Source: Flavobacteriaceae bacterium (lineage in GTDB: Bacteria; Bacteroidota; Bacteroidia; Flavobacteriales; Flavobacteriaceae). From it: a stretch of DNA of 64,000 nucleotides. This document shows, in pieces, positions 17,707 to 27,810 of the stretch; within the stretch, counting starts at the first letter, position 1; every line of letters begins with the position of its first letter. The stretch covers positions 7,666 to 71,665 of the forward strand of contig NZIQ01000086.1 in the NCBI GenBank assembly GCA_002691685.1. Direction: 5' to 3'. The position numbers were made by a program, and so were the translations under genes. The notes under the pieces were generated by a model. That model did no database searches and had not been told where the DNA came from. It saw only the letters and a program-made list of their open reading frames with translations.

Positions 17707-19413
17707 ATGACACAATTTAACGAATTAGGAATCGAAGATTCTATTTTACTCGCTGTCCAAGACCTCGGATTTGAACGGCCAACAGAGATACAAGAAAAAA
17801 CCATCCCCGTTGTACTCAATCAAAAAACAGACTTAGTTGCCTTAGCTCAAACCGGAACAGGTAAGACTGCTGCATTTGGACTCCCACTGCTACAATACGT
17901 GGATACTCAAAATAAAAAAGCACAAAGTATCATATTATCACCGACTAGAGAGCTTTGCCTGCAAATTACTAGCGAACTTAAATTATACGCCAAACACAAT
18001 CCAAAAATCAAAATCGTAGCGGTTTATGGAGGTGCTTCAATTAGTGAGCAAGCCAAACAAATAAAGAATGGCGCTCAAATTATTGTAGCAACACCAGGAA
18101 GAACCAAGGACATGATTCAAAGAAATCTGTTACATATTGACGAAATTGAAGTGTGTGTTTTAGATGAAGCAGACGAAATGCTCAATATGGGATTTTATGA
18201 GGATATAAAGTCTATTTTAAGTCATACACCTGAAGAAAAGTCTACCTGGCTTTTTTCTGCAACCATGCCAAAAGAGGTTGCACAAATTGCCAAAAAATTC
18301 ATGTCAAAACCGCATGAAATAACTGTAGGACACAAAAATCAAGGAGCCTCAACAGTTGCTCATTTTTATTATGAAGTAGGCGCACGACAACGTTATCAAG
18401 CCCTTAAAAGAATTGTAGATATTAATCCTGGTATTTATGCTGTGATATTTTGTCGGACCAAAAGAGATACACAGAAAATTGCGGATAAATTAATAGAAGA
18501 CGGTTATAATGCTGGAGCACTCCATGGCGATCTATCACAGCAACAGAGAGATTTAGTGATGAATGCCTTTAGAAAAAAGCAAATTCAAATCCTAATCGCG
18601 ACAGATGTTGCGGCAAGAGGCATTGATGTCGATAATTTATCTCATGTTATTCAGTTTCAACTTCCAGACGATAACGAAACCTATACACATAGAAGTGGTA
18701 GAACTGGAAGAGCTGGAAATAAAGGAGAAAGTCTCGTAATTATCACTAAAAGTGAATTCAATAAAATCCGATCACTTGAAAAGGTAATTGGAAGTAAATT
18801 TAAATCCCGTTCAATTCCTAGCGGTAAAGACATTTGTAAAGCCCAGATTATTCATCTTGCCAAAGAAATTGAAGCGACCTCGGTTGACCCTGAAATTGAA
18901 TCCTATATGGAGCAAATAAAATCGCACTTAGCCGACCTTGATAGAGAAGCGCTAATTCGAAAAATATTTTCTGTAGAGTTTGCTCGCTTTAATGCCTATT
19001 ATCAAAAAGAAGGAAACGAACTCTTTAATTCAAAAGAATCTAAATCTTCTTCTAAAGATGATGTTCGGTTCTTTATTAATATAGGAGAAAAAGACGGATT
19101 GAACTGGAAATCCTTAAAAGATTACATCAAAGACGAATCAGGATTAGATCGCGACGATGTTTTTAAAGTTGACACAAAATCAACCTTTTCGTTTTTTAAT
19201 GTTGACGCAAAAAACAGAGAATTGATTTTTAGTACGATACATCAAAATAACTACAAAAACAGAGAAGTTAGAATTGAAGTTTCATCTGAACCCAGTTCTT
19301 CGAGATCTAAATCCAAGTTTTCGAAGAAAGGCAAGAAAAAACAAGGAAAAAGAGAAGAAAAAAGAGGGGGGAAACAAAAGAAAGGAGAACGAAATTTTCA
19401 AGGATTCTTTTAA
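17707..19413 (+). CDS. DEAD-box RNA helicase with DbpA-type C-terminal domain
   Basis: A 568-residue helicase with the Q motif (ERPTEIQEKTIP), Walker A AQTGTGKT, PTRELCLQI, TPGRTKD, DEAD, SAT, ARGIDVDNLSHVIQ and HRSGRTGRAG. Residues about 475-535 resemble the DbpA/CsdA RNA-binding domain (VRFFINIGEKDGLNWKSLKDYI), followed by a Lys/Arg/Gly-rich tail. It fits the DeaD/CsdA group that aids ribosome assembly and cold adaptation. The 108-base upstream gap contains TAGTTTTG (17626-17633), a perfect -7 match without a clear -33 box, which would give a leader of roughly 65 bases. Confidence 0.93.
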   Translation: MTQFNELGIEDSILLAVQDLGFERPTEIQEKTIPVVLNQKTDLVALAQTGTGKTAAFGLPLLQYVDTQNKKAQSIILSPTRELCLQITSELKLYAKHNPKIKIVAVYGGASISEQAKQIKNGAQIIVATPGRTKDMIQRNLLHIDEIEVCVLDEADEMLNMGFYEDIKSILSHTPEEKSTWLFSATMPKEVAQIAKKFMSKPHEITVGHKNQGASTVAHFYYEVGARQRYQALKRIVDINPGIYAVIFCRTKRDTQKIADKLIEDGYNAGALHGDLSQQQRDLVMNAFRKKQIQILIATDVAARGIDVDNLSHVIQFQLPDDNETYTHRSGRTGRAGNKGESLVIITKSEFNKIRSLEKVIGSKFKSRSIPSGKDICKAQIIHLAKEIEATSVDPEIESYMEQIKSHLADLDREALIRKIFSVEFARFNAYYQKEGNELFNSKESKSSSKDDVRFFINIGEKDGLNWKSLKDYIKDESGLDRDDVFKVDTKSTFSFFNVDAKNRELIFSTIHQNNYKNREVRIEVSSEPSSSRSKSKFSKKGKKKQGKREEKRGGKQKKGERNFQGFF

Positions 19414-19456
19414 AACACTAACTTCTATACAATAAATTAGCATTAGGCCGCTTGAG

Positions 19457-20233
19457 ATGTCAAATTGGAGATTTTTATTTATTGCTTTTTCATGCGCTGC
19501 TCAAGGGTTAGCCCAAAACATTTCCAACGACAGTTTATTTATCTCAACTATAAAAGGAAATGTAATAAATGCCCAAACCCAAGTTGCCTTAGAAAGTGTT
19601 CACGTCATTAACCTTAATTTAGTAAAGGGAGCTATTACTGATAAAGAAGGAAATTTTGAAATACAGGCAAGAGTAAATGACACTCTTTATTTTACGTTTT
19701 TAGGTTTTAAATCAGAAAAAATAAGAGTCAGTAATGATATAATTCGTTTTGATGGCACTCAGGTCAGTTTAAATGAATTAGCTTTTGCATTAGAAGAAGT
19801 AGTTGTTCGACCATACCAACTTACCGGCTATTTAGACATTGATGTAAAATATATTCCCACCAATGACGCTTTTCAGTACAGTATATCTGGCCTAAACAAA
19901 AGCTATGAAAGTCGCAAAGGGCCAAATTCAGTGACAAAAATTCTTGGAGCTATTCTGAATCCCGCAGACTTACTTCGAAATCTATTCGGAAAAAGACCTC
20001 GACAAATGAAAAAGCTCAATGAAATGAAAGCAGACCAAAATATTAGAGATTTACTAGCCACTAAATTTGACAGAGTAACCTTAATGGAACTCTTGCAATT
20101 AGAAAAAATGGATATTGACGATATATTAAATAACTGTGATTTTTCAAATAGTTTTATCACAACGGCAAATGACCTGCAAATTCTTGAAGCAATAAGCAGT
20201 TGCTACGAAGAGTATAGAATTCTCAATAGATAA
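19457..20233 (+). CDS. Secreted protein with CarboxypepD-regulatory-like domain
   Basis: A 258-residue protein with a signal peptide ending near AQGLAQ. Residues about 28-105 form the beta-sandwich called carboxypeptidase-regulatory-like (IKGNVINAQTQVALESVHVINLNLVKGAITDKEGNFEI and DTLYFTFLGFKSEKIRV), which in Bacteroidota commonly begins TonB receptors and other surface proteins. The remainder has no recognised domain and ends with an alpha-helical region. There is no lipobox and no barrel, so it is likely periplasmic. Ten bases separate it from the GH13 lipoprotein gene, suggesting co-expression. Confidence 0.75.
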   Translation: MSNWRFLFIAFSCAAQGLAQNISNDSLFISTIKGNVINAQTQVALESVHVINLNLVKGAITDKEGNFEIQARVNDTLYFTFLGFKSEKIRVSNDIIRFDGTQVSLNELAFALEEVVVRPYQLTGYLDIDVKYIPTNDAFQYSISGLNKSYESRKGPNSVTKILGAILNPADLLRNLFGKRPRQMKKLNEMKADQNIRDLLATKFDRVTLMELLQLEKMDIDDILNNCDFSNSFITTANDLQILEAISSCYEEYRILNR

Positions 20234-20242
20234 TCAATACCT

Positions 20243-21892
20243 ATGAAACCTTTAACCTATTTAAGTACGGCAATGTTAATGCTGCTCTTATCATGTAAGG
20301 CTGAAACAAACATTGAAAAAATAGAAGAAACTAAGCATTTCTTTAGCTGGGATTCAGCAACCGTTTATTTTTTGCTGACAGATCGTTTTCACCGAGGAAA
20401 ATCAAAAAGTTTTAGACAACAAGAATTCAAAGAAACTGCTGTATTACGAGGTTTTGAAGGAGGTAATATTGCTGGAGTTACAGAAAAAATTAATAAAGAC
20501 TATTTTAATCACTTAGGTGTCGATGCCATATGGCTTAGTCCTTTTGTTGAACAAAATTACGAGGCTACAGATGAAGGTACAGGAGTGACTTACGCTTACC
20601 ACGGATATTGGACTAGAGACTGGACTGCCCTAGAACCAAATTTTGGCAATACCGATGAATTAAAAGAAATGATTCAATCAGCGCACCAAAAGGGTATTCG
20701 AATTGTTATGGACGCAGTATTAAACCATACAGGGCCAGTAACTCCTACCGATTTCAAGTGGCCAGACGAATGGGTCCGAACTGACCCTGCATGTAATTTT
20801 CAAGACTATAAAGGAACAACAAGTTGTACACTAGTTGAAAATCTCCCTGATATCCTAACTGAATCTCAAAATGAAGTTGAACTTCCAAAGTTTCTTGTTG
20901 AAAAATGGAAAAAAGAGGGTAGGTATGTACGAGAAGTCAATGAGTTGAATACTTTTTTTGAACGCACAAATCACCCTAGGACACCGTCTTATTACATTGT
21001 GAAATGGCTAACCGATTACATTAAAGAATATGGGATTAATGCATTTCGTGTAGACACCACAAAACATGCAGATGAATATATATGGGCAGATCTCAAAAAA
21101 GAAGCTGAATACTCATTCGAGTATTTTAAAGAACAAAATCCCAATTACCAGTTTGGAGATGAAGCTTTTTTTATGGTCGGTGAAGTGTACGGATATGAAA
21201 CATCTAAAGGAAAAAATTACAATTTTGGAGACAAGACTGTAAATTATTTTAACTACGGCTACGATGCCTTAATCAATTTTGAATTTAAAAATGATACTAA
21301 GGCAGACTATGAATCACTTTTTACTAAATACAATACTATTTTACAGGACAAAGAGCAATACGGGGGCTTTATAAATTACCTGCAATCTCATGACGATTCC
21401 TACGCCTTTGATGTAAGTCGAACCCAAGCTATAAAAACAGCTAATGCTCTATTACTTAGTCCAGGAGCAATACAAATTTATTACGGAGATGAAAGTGCAC
21501 GACCATTGCAAATTGAAGGTGCAGTTGGAGATGCCAATCTGCGATCGAATATGAATTGGAAAGACATCGCACAAGATTCAAATACACAAAAAATTTTAAA
21601 CCATTGGAGAAAACTTGGTTTATTCAGAAAAAAACACAAGAGAAGTCTGGCTTTAGGAAAACATCAACAGTTAAGTGACAAACCATATTACTTTAGCAGG
21701 TCAAATCAAGAAGAAAAGGTGATTATTGGTCTGGAACTTGAGGAAAAGCTAAAAAAAGTTGTTTTAGAAGACAAAACTTTAGAGCACTCTAAATGGCGTG
21801 ATTCGTATTCGAATACCGAAGTAGAGGTTATCAATGGTGTTTTGTCATTTGAAAGTGAATTCCATACAGTTTTACTAGAGCGAATTCGATAA
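20243..21892 (+). CDS. GH13-family alpha-glucan hydrolase lipoprotein
   Basis: A 549-residue protein with lipobox LLSC at about Cys18 and a GH13 (alpha-amylase) barrel. Region I is DAVLNH, region II FRVDTTKH with nucleophile Asp271, region III GEVYG with acid-base Glu314, and region IV SHDD with Asp384; all three catalytic carboxylates are present. It should cleave alpha-glucans or maltodextrins at the cell surface or in the periplasm. No SusC/SusD pair is adjacent. It follows a secreted protein by ten bases, and its last 18 bases overlap the convergent trmH gene. Confidence 0.92.
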   Translation: MKPLTYLSTAMLMLLLSCKAETNIEKIEETKHFFSWDSATVYFLLTDRFHRGKSKSFRQQEFKETAVLRGFEGGNIAGVTEKINKDYFNHLGVDAIWLSPFVEQNYEATDEGTGVTYAYHGYWTRDWTALEPNFGNTDELKEMIQSAHQKGIRIVMDAVLNHTGPVTPTDFKWPDEWVRTDPACNFQDYKGTTSCTLVENLPDILTESQNEVELPKFLVEKWKKEGRYVREVNELNTFFERTNHPRTPSYYIVKWLTDYIKEYGINAFRVDTTKHADEYIWADLKKEAEYSFEYFKEQNPNYQFGDEAFFMVGEVYGYETSKGKNYNFGDKTVNYFNYGYDALINFEFKNDTKADYESLFTKYNTILQDKEQYGGFINYLQSHDDSYAFDVSRTQAIKTANALLLSPGAIQIYYGDESARPLQIEGAVGDANLRSNMNWKDIAQDSNTQKILNHWRKLGLFRKKHKRSLALGKHQQLSDKPYYFSRSNQEEKVIIGLELEEKLKKVVLEDKTLEHSKWRDSYSNTEVEVINGVLSFESEFHTVLLERIR

Positions 21893-22531
21893 AAAGCGCT
21901 CGATTATCTGATCGACGTTTTTAATAGACTTTTTTGTCCACTCCTCCCTTAAGATTTGTTTTTCATAATCTTGAAGTCTCCATTTTAGTTCTGTACTTCT
22001 TAATTTAACTGTAAGAAGCTGCAGTATAATTGCGGCGGATACTGAAACATTCAAACTCTTTGTGAATCCAAATGTTGGAATGGTAATAAATTCATCTGAT
22101 TGCTTTAAAACCTCATCACTTAAACCAGATTTTTCGGTGCCAAAAAACAATACAGCTTTGTGATTAAATTCCATTTGATGAAAAGATTGCACCTTATCAT
22201 CAGGAACAGCCGACACAATTTTATACCCCTTACTTTTCAAGTGCGTAATACAATCTTTGGTCGACTCATGTTTGTAAACACTGAGCCATTTATCAGCTCC
22301 CATTGCAATTTGAGTATCTAATCTATCATTGAATCGATGTTCAAGTACATGAACATCTTGAATACCGAAAGAATCACAACTCCTTAAAATAGCTGAAGTA
22401 TTGTGAAGTTGATAAATATCTTCAACAGCAACACAAATATGCCTTGTTCTAAGCGCCAAAATATGTTCAAACCTCAAAAGTCTTTCAGAGCTTACAAACC
22501 CTTGTAAATATTGAAATAAGTCCTTATTCAT
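21875..22531 (-). CDS. trmH: tRNA (guanosine-18-2'-O)-methyltransferase
   Basis: A SPOUT methyltransferase of the SpoU/TrmH family. Motif 1 is HNTSAILRSCDSFGIQDVHVLE, motif 2 AVLFFGTEKSGLSDEVL and motif 3 IPTFGFTKSLNVSVSAAIIL, with the invariant Arg and Asn-Ser elements present. It methylates the 2'-OH of G18 in the tRNA D-loop. The ORF track extends to 22570, but MNKDLFQYLQGFVSSERL starting at 22531 matches the family N-terminus, giving 218 residues. The 3' end overlaps the GH13 gene by 18 bases. Confidence 0.9.
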   Translation of the reverse strand: MNKDLFQYLQGFVSSERLLRFEHILALRTRHICVAVEDIYQLHNTSAILRSCDSFGIQDVHVLEHRFNDRLDTQIAMGADKWLSVYKHESTKDCITHLKSKGYKIVSAVPDDKVQSFHQMEFNHKAVLFFGTEKSGLSDEVLKQSDEFITIPTFGFTKSLNVSVSAAIILQLLTVKLRSTELKWRLQDYEKQILREEWTKKSIKNVDQIIERFLSNSL

Positions 22532-22634
22532 TTTACTTTTTAAAAAGGTTTCGTTAGTTTTAATGAACATGGGTAATGTTCGAAAATTCTACTAAAAAGC
22601 ACAAACTTTGTAAACCAGAAAAGATTGCGTTTTT

Positions 22635-24954
22635 ATGCATATCAATATTAATAATTTATCTGATGCTCTCGCATTGGTTACTAACGATGGCAAAATTATC
22701 GATGCCAACGATGCTGGCTATGAGCTGATAGGTGTTGACAAATCCCGACTAGAATACAAACATATTGAAGATCTTCCAGAAGAAAATTGGACAAGACTAA
22801 AACCTATAGTTCAAAGTGTTTGGGAATCTGAAAAAAACAAAGACATCGAGTTTGAATTTTTAAATGGTTTAAATGAATTAAAACATCTCAGAATTTACTT
22901 TGATTTGATTAAGAATGATGAGAATCAAAAAAAGCACATTCAAATTCTAGCAAAAGACATTTCCCTTTCAAAAATGGTTAATTCTGGTGATCATGAATTT
23001 AGCTTTCTGCGCAAGCAATTTTTTCAAATCTTAGTCGCCAATAAAGCTCATAAAGAAAAAACCTCACAGTTCATTGATTTAGTAAAAAAACTTTTAAATC
23101 CAGAAAATTATATCCTATACGAGATCAGTCATAGAATAAACAGAGATTCAAATCTGATTAATTTTCAACTAGAAACTGAATTTAATATAACCGATTTTAG
23201 CACTCCAAATACAGAAGTGATTTCTGCTATTAAAAAAGATTTTGAACCTGTTTTCATTCAAGAGAGAGAAACAGAAAACCAGGTAAGAAAAATCAAATCA
23301 GAACTTTTCATTCCAATAATTTGTGGTTCAGGTACTGCATATATATTGTATGTATTTTCAAAATCACAAAATAAATTTAATCTACGGCAATTTGATTTGC
23401 TCCATTTTTTTACCTCCATTTTACAACTCAATGTGAAAAATGAAGATTTATTTAAGTTAATCGAGTCCAATCAAAGAGAAATTATTCTTTCGAATGAAAT
23501 CTTAAAGGTAGCGATGACTAAATTAAATTTTGGAATGGTATATGAAGATGGAGAAAATCGAATCGCTTTTTTAAACAAGCAATTTTTAGACATTTTTAAG
23601 ATCAATGCAGACCCTACTGATTTTATCGGCATGCATTGCAGCGATACTCGAAATCTTCTCAAGACCATGTTTAAAGACCCTGAGCGTTTTATTGACGATA
23701 TGATAAAACTAGAATATCACAAACAAGAAGAATTGGGTAAAAGGCTTGTGTTAGCAGATGATAGAATTTTAGAACGATCCTACTACCCCATTCTTCAAAA
23801 CGAGAATATTATTGGACATTTATGGGTTTATATCAATGCCACTATACAACATCAAAAAGAACAAAACCTAATTATCGATTATCAAAAGTACATGAACTTA
23901 ATTGAAAACATGGGGCTGGGGTTAATGGAAGTAGATAAAAATGATGGAATAATATCCGTAAATCAAGCCACATGTAAAATGACTGGATATGCAAAGGAAG
24001 AACTTATAGGTCAAATCGCTCATGAGTTGCTCTTAGAGAATGCTGAAGGTAAAGTGATTCGAAATGCTAACAGGGATCGAGAAGAAAAAAAAGCAAGTTC
24101 ATACGAGCTGAGGTATTTTGATAAAACACAACAAGAAAAGTATATGCTTATATCTGGAGGACCTAATTTTAATGATAAGGGAGAAGTTACTGGGTCACTA
24201 GGAGTCCACTTTGATATCACTAAAATTAAAATGCTCGAAAAGGCTCAAAAACAATTGATTGACGATTTAAATATCCGAAACAAAAAATTAAGTAATTATG
24301 CCCATGTTGTATCTCACGATTTAAAATCTCCCTTAAGATCAATTTCGGCCGCACTAAGTTGGTTAGAAGAAGAAAATAGTGAACAATTCTCTCAACAAAG
24401 CAAAGATTATTTAGAAATCGTTGATAATGCACTCCAAAAAATGGACAAGTTGATTATTGATACGCTGAATTTTGCTGAAATAAACAACGCTGAAAAACAA
24501 AAAACAGACATAGACTTAAGTTTTATGGTTCAGAAGCTTTGTCAAAACTTAAGTCTTGACTATCCTGAGATTACAATCGAAGCTACAGGGGAATTCCCTG
24601 TCGTCCGTGCAGAAGAAGCCAAAATCATTCAAGTATTCCAAAATTTGATGGAAAATGCTTGTAAGTACAGTGCTCGAGACAAAAAGTCTTTTGTTCATTT
24701 AAAATCTAACCTTCGTAAAGAAGGCCTTTTTATTTCGGTCAAAGACAATGGCATTGGTATCGAAAAAAAAATTTCACAAAAAAATATTTGATGCATTTTC
24801 TAAGCTCGGTAATTCAGAAAACTCTTCTGGAATGGGGCTTTATATCGTCAAGGATTTAGTACAATCATTCAGTGGAGAAATAAATATAGAATCTAAACAT
24901 GGAGAGGGAACGACATTTACCATTTTATTTCCACCTGAAATGATTATTAGCTAA
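22635..24954 (+). pseudogene. Multi-PAS sensor histidine kinase with a poly-A frameshift
   Basis: The first frame (22635-24791) encodes an N-terminal PAS domain, a GAF-like region (about 125-280), two further PAS domains, and a HisKA domain with His561 in VVSHDLKSPL. The ATPase N-box (VFQNLMENACKYS) and G1 box (DNGIGI) follow. After a run of nine A (24763-24771) the frame ends at ISQKNI. The rest of the ATPase domain (FHKKIFDAFSKLGN, GMGLYIVKDL, GEGTTFTILFP) lies one frame over, to 24954. Eight A would restore a continuous kinase of about 772 residues. There is no transmembrane segment, so the kinase would be cytosolic. Sequencing error, slippage or true decay cannot be told apart here. Confidence 0.88.
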
Positions 24955-25019
24955 GGAAAATAATCCATAGCTATTATTTGAGAATATACCCTTATTTTTA
25001 TTGCTTTAATCTTAGGAAT

Positions 25020-26360
25020 ATGACGCATTCGCTATTTGCGATTTCACCGATTGACGGTAGGTATCAAATTAAAACAAAATCTTTATCTCCTTATTTTTCT
25101 GAAGCCGCACTTATCAAATATCGAGTCCGGGTTGAAATTGAGTACTTTATAGCACTTGCAGAACTTGGTATTGAAGCTCTAAAAAACTTGAGCACCGAAA
25201 CCTTAGATGACCTGCGCGCTATCTATTTACACATGAGTGATGAAGAAGTGTTAAGAGTCAAAGAAATTGAAAAAATCACCAATCACGACGTTAAAGCGGT
25301 TGAATATTTTATCAAAGAGGCTTTTCAAAAATTAAACCTCAGTGATTGTCTTGAATTCGTACACTTTGGTTTAACCTCACAAGATATCAATAATACTGCG
25401 ATACCATTATCAATAAAAGAGGCGTTAAACGAAATTTATTTTACTGAAATAGATGGTCTCATAACTAATTTAAGCAAACTGTCTAATCAATGGAGCGCTG
25501 TGCCAATGTTAGCAAGGACTCATGGTCAACCTGCATCTCCTACTCGACTCGGAAAAGAGATTGATGTTTTTATAGAACGTTTGAAACAACAATTACAACT
25601 ACTAAAATCAATCCCCAACGCCGCTAAATTTGGAGGGGCTACAGGAAATTTCAATGCACACTCCGTAGCTTTTCCCAAAGAAGATTGGATACATTTTGGA
25701 AAAACCTTTGTAGAGCATAAATTAGGGCTGCATCATTCCTTTCCCACTACACAAATTGAGCATTACGATCACCTGGCTGCCCAATTCGATAGCCTAAAGC
25801 GCATAAATACCATTCTTATTGACTTTTGTCGAGATGTTTGGACCTATATTTCCATGGATTATTTCAAGCAAAAAATTAATAAAAATGAAGTAGGGTCTTC
25901 GGCTATGCCTCACAAGGTCAATCCTATTGATTTTGAAAATGCTGAAGGAAATTTAGGTATAGCAAATGCCCTTTTTGAACATTTGTCTGCAAAGTTGCCT
26001 GTTTCACGTCTTCAGCGAGATTTGACAGATAGTACAGTACTTAGAAATGTAGGTGTACCATTTTCTCATACTTTAATTGCTCTAAATGCAATCCAAAAGG
26101 GTTTAAATAAACTTGTATTAAATGCTACTCAATTTGAGCAAGATTTAGAAAACAATTGGGCTGTAGTAGCAGAAGCAATTCAAACCATATTGAGAAGAGA
26201 AAATTATCCGAATCCCTACGAAGCACTTAAAACGCTAACAAGAAAAAATAACGAAATTTCTGAAAAAGCCATTAAAGAATTCATAAGCACCTTAGAGGTC
26301 AGTGAAGCGATTAAAGTAGAATTGAACGCTATAACACCTTCAAATTATACAGGAATCTAG
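25020..26360 (+). CDS. purB: Adenylosuccinate lyase
   Basis: A 446-residue fumarase/aspartase-superfamily lyase acting twice in purine synthesis, on SAICAR and adenylosuccinate. The start MTHSLFAISPIDGRY at 25020 matches the family; the track start at 24978 adds 14 unlikely residues. Conserved segments include KEIEKITNHDVKAVEYF, FVHFGLTSQDINNTA, ARTHGQPASPTRLGKE and the signature GSSAMPHKVNPIDFENAEGN. It heads a tight plus-strand run that includes an S41 protease and an ABC importer. purL is also in this window but is 22 kb away. Confidence 0.96.
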   Translation: MTHSLFAISPIDGRYQIKTKSLSPYFSEAALIKYRVRVEIEYFIALAELGIEALKNLSTETLDDLRAIYLHMSDEEVLRVKEIEKITNHDVKAVEYFIKEAFQKLNLSDCLEFVHFGLTSQDINNTAIPLSIKEALNEIYFTEIDGLITNLSKLSNQWSAVPMLARTHGQPASPTRLGKEIDVFIERLKQQLQLLKSIPNAAKFGGATGNFNAHSVAFPKEDWIHFGKTFVEHKLGLHHSFPTTQIEHYDHLAAQFDSLKRINTILIDFCRDVWTYISMDYFKQKINKNEVGSSAMPHKVNPIDFENAEGNLGIANALFEHLSAKLPVSRLQRDLTDSTVLRNVGVPFSHTLIALNAIQKGLNKLVLNATQFEQDLENNWAVVAEAIQTILRRENYPNPYEALKTLTRKNNEISEKAIKEFISTLEVSEAIKVELNAITPSNYTGI

Positions 26361-26372
26361 TAGAACTAATTT

Positions 26373-27800
26373 ATGAAGACTAAACTTGCTAATTTATTTT
26401 TATTAGGTACGCTAATCTTAGCGAGTTGCTCCAAGAATGATGATGAGATTTTTTTCGAAATTCCAAATGAAGTTCAAACTCAAGACTTTATCTGGAGAGG
26501 ATTTAACACTTGGTATTTCTGGAAAGATGAGCAGTCGATATTAGACGATTCCAAACTCAATAATCCTGAAAACTACATAAGTTTTTTAAAGGATTATAAC
26601 AATCCAGTATCACTCTTTGAAAATATTTTAAATCCGAACGACAGGTTCAGTTTTTATAGTCAAGATTTTAGAGCACTAACCAACTTTCTGCAGGGCATTA
26701 CAACAGATGACGGTATGGTCTATCGACTTTACCGATTAGGATTTGATAACAGAATTATAGTAGCTGTCAAATACGTGATTCCCAATTCTAGCGCTGCTAT
26801 TTTAGGTATAAAACGAGGTGATTTGTTTGGAACTGTAGACGGAGTTGTTTTAAATGAAAGCAATTATCAAGATCTATTATCGAGTTCAAAAATATCTTTG
26901 CAATTAAATGCAATCCGCTACGAGAATGAACAGTGGATAGATGAACAGGAGTCGATTACTCTGGTCAAAACAGAAGGGCTTACAGAGAATCCAGTTTTTA
27001 AAGATAGTATTTATACTATTGATAATCAGAAAATTGGCTATCTAGTATACAATGCCTTCATCTCGAATTACGAAGAGGAGCTCAATCAAGTGTTCACTGA
27101 GTTTAAAAATAATCAAGTGAGTTCCTTAATTTTAGACTTACGATATAATTCAGGGGGCTCTACTGCAAATGCCGCTATTCTAGCAAGTATGATTTACAGT
27201 AACGATACAGAATTATTGTTTGCAAAACAGCGCTGGAACTCGCTATGGCAAGGACGCTTCAGCGATGAAGCACTTAATGAGAATTTTAGAAATCAAACAC
27301 TTGGAGGAAATAATATCAGTAGCCTTGGTCTTAGTAAAATCATTATCATTACCGAAAGTGGAACGGCTTCAGCTAGTGAATTATTGATTAATGGCTTAAC
27401 CCCCTATATGGACGTGGTGCTCGTTGGTGATAAGACAAGAGGAAAAAACGAATTTTCTCTGACGCTTGTAGACGATGCACAAAGCCCAGATTTTCCATAT
27501 TTATATCGTAATAATAGAGAGTCATTCATCAATCCCAATGTACAATGGGGCTTACAGCCTATTGTAGGAAGGTTTGAAAATTCAATAGGATTCTCAGATT
27601 TCACAGAAGGTTTTCAACCGGATATCTTTTACAGTGAAGACCCCATTAACTTAAATGTTTTAGGGCATACCAATGAGCCCCTCTTAGCTCGAGCTATTGC
27701 TCAAATTACAGGAAATAGCATAACGATGAAGTCAAGTACCAAAAACTTTGAAAAAATAGAGTTTAATACACAAGGATTTCTAAATTTAGAACTTAGATAA
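26373..27800 (+). CDS. S41-family peptidase lipoprotein
   Basis: A 475-residue lipoprotein with lipobox LASC near Cys19. A PDZ-like region occupies about residues 120-190 (YVIPNSSAAILGIKRGDLFGTVDG). An S41 protease core follows, with IGYLVYNAFISNYEEEL, LILDLRYNSGGS and the TESGTASASELLINGL segment carrying the expected catalytic Ser, followed by GDKTRGKNEF. The protein resembles the CtpA-related lipoproteins common in flavobacteria. Its substrate is unknown. It starts 12 bases after purB and ends 10 bases before the binding-protein gene. Confidence 0.9.
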   Translation: MKTKLANLFLLGTLILASCSKNDDEIFFEIPNEVQTQDFIWRGFNTWYFWKDEQSILDDSKLNNPENYISFLKDYNNPVSLFENILNPNDRFSFYSQDFRALTNFLQGITTDDGMVYRLYRLGFDNRIIVAVKYVIPNSSAAILGIKRGDLFGTVDGVVLNESNYQDLLSSSKISLQLNAIRYENEQWIDEQESITLVKTEGLTENPVFKDSIYTIDNQKIGYLVYNAFISNYEEELNQVFTEFKNNQVSSLILDLRYNSGGSTANAAILASMIYSNDTELLFAKQRWNSLWQGRFSDEALNENFRNQTLGGNNISSLGLSKIIIITESGTASASELLINGLTPYMDVVLVGDKTRGKNEFSLTLVDDAQSPDFPYLYRNNRESFINPNVQWGLQPIVGRFENSIGFSDFTEGFQPDIFYSEDPINLNVLGHTNEPLLARAIAQITGNSITMKSSTKNFEKIEFNTQGFLNLELR

Positions 27801-27810
27801 GTTTAATTCT

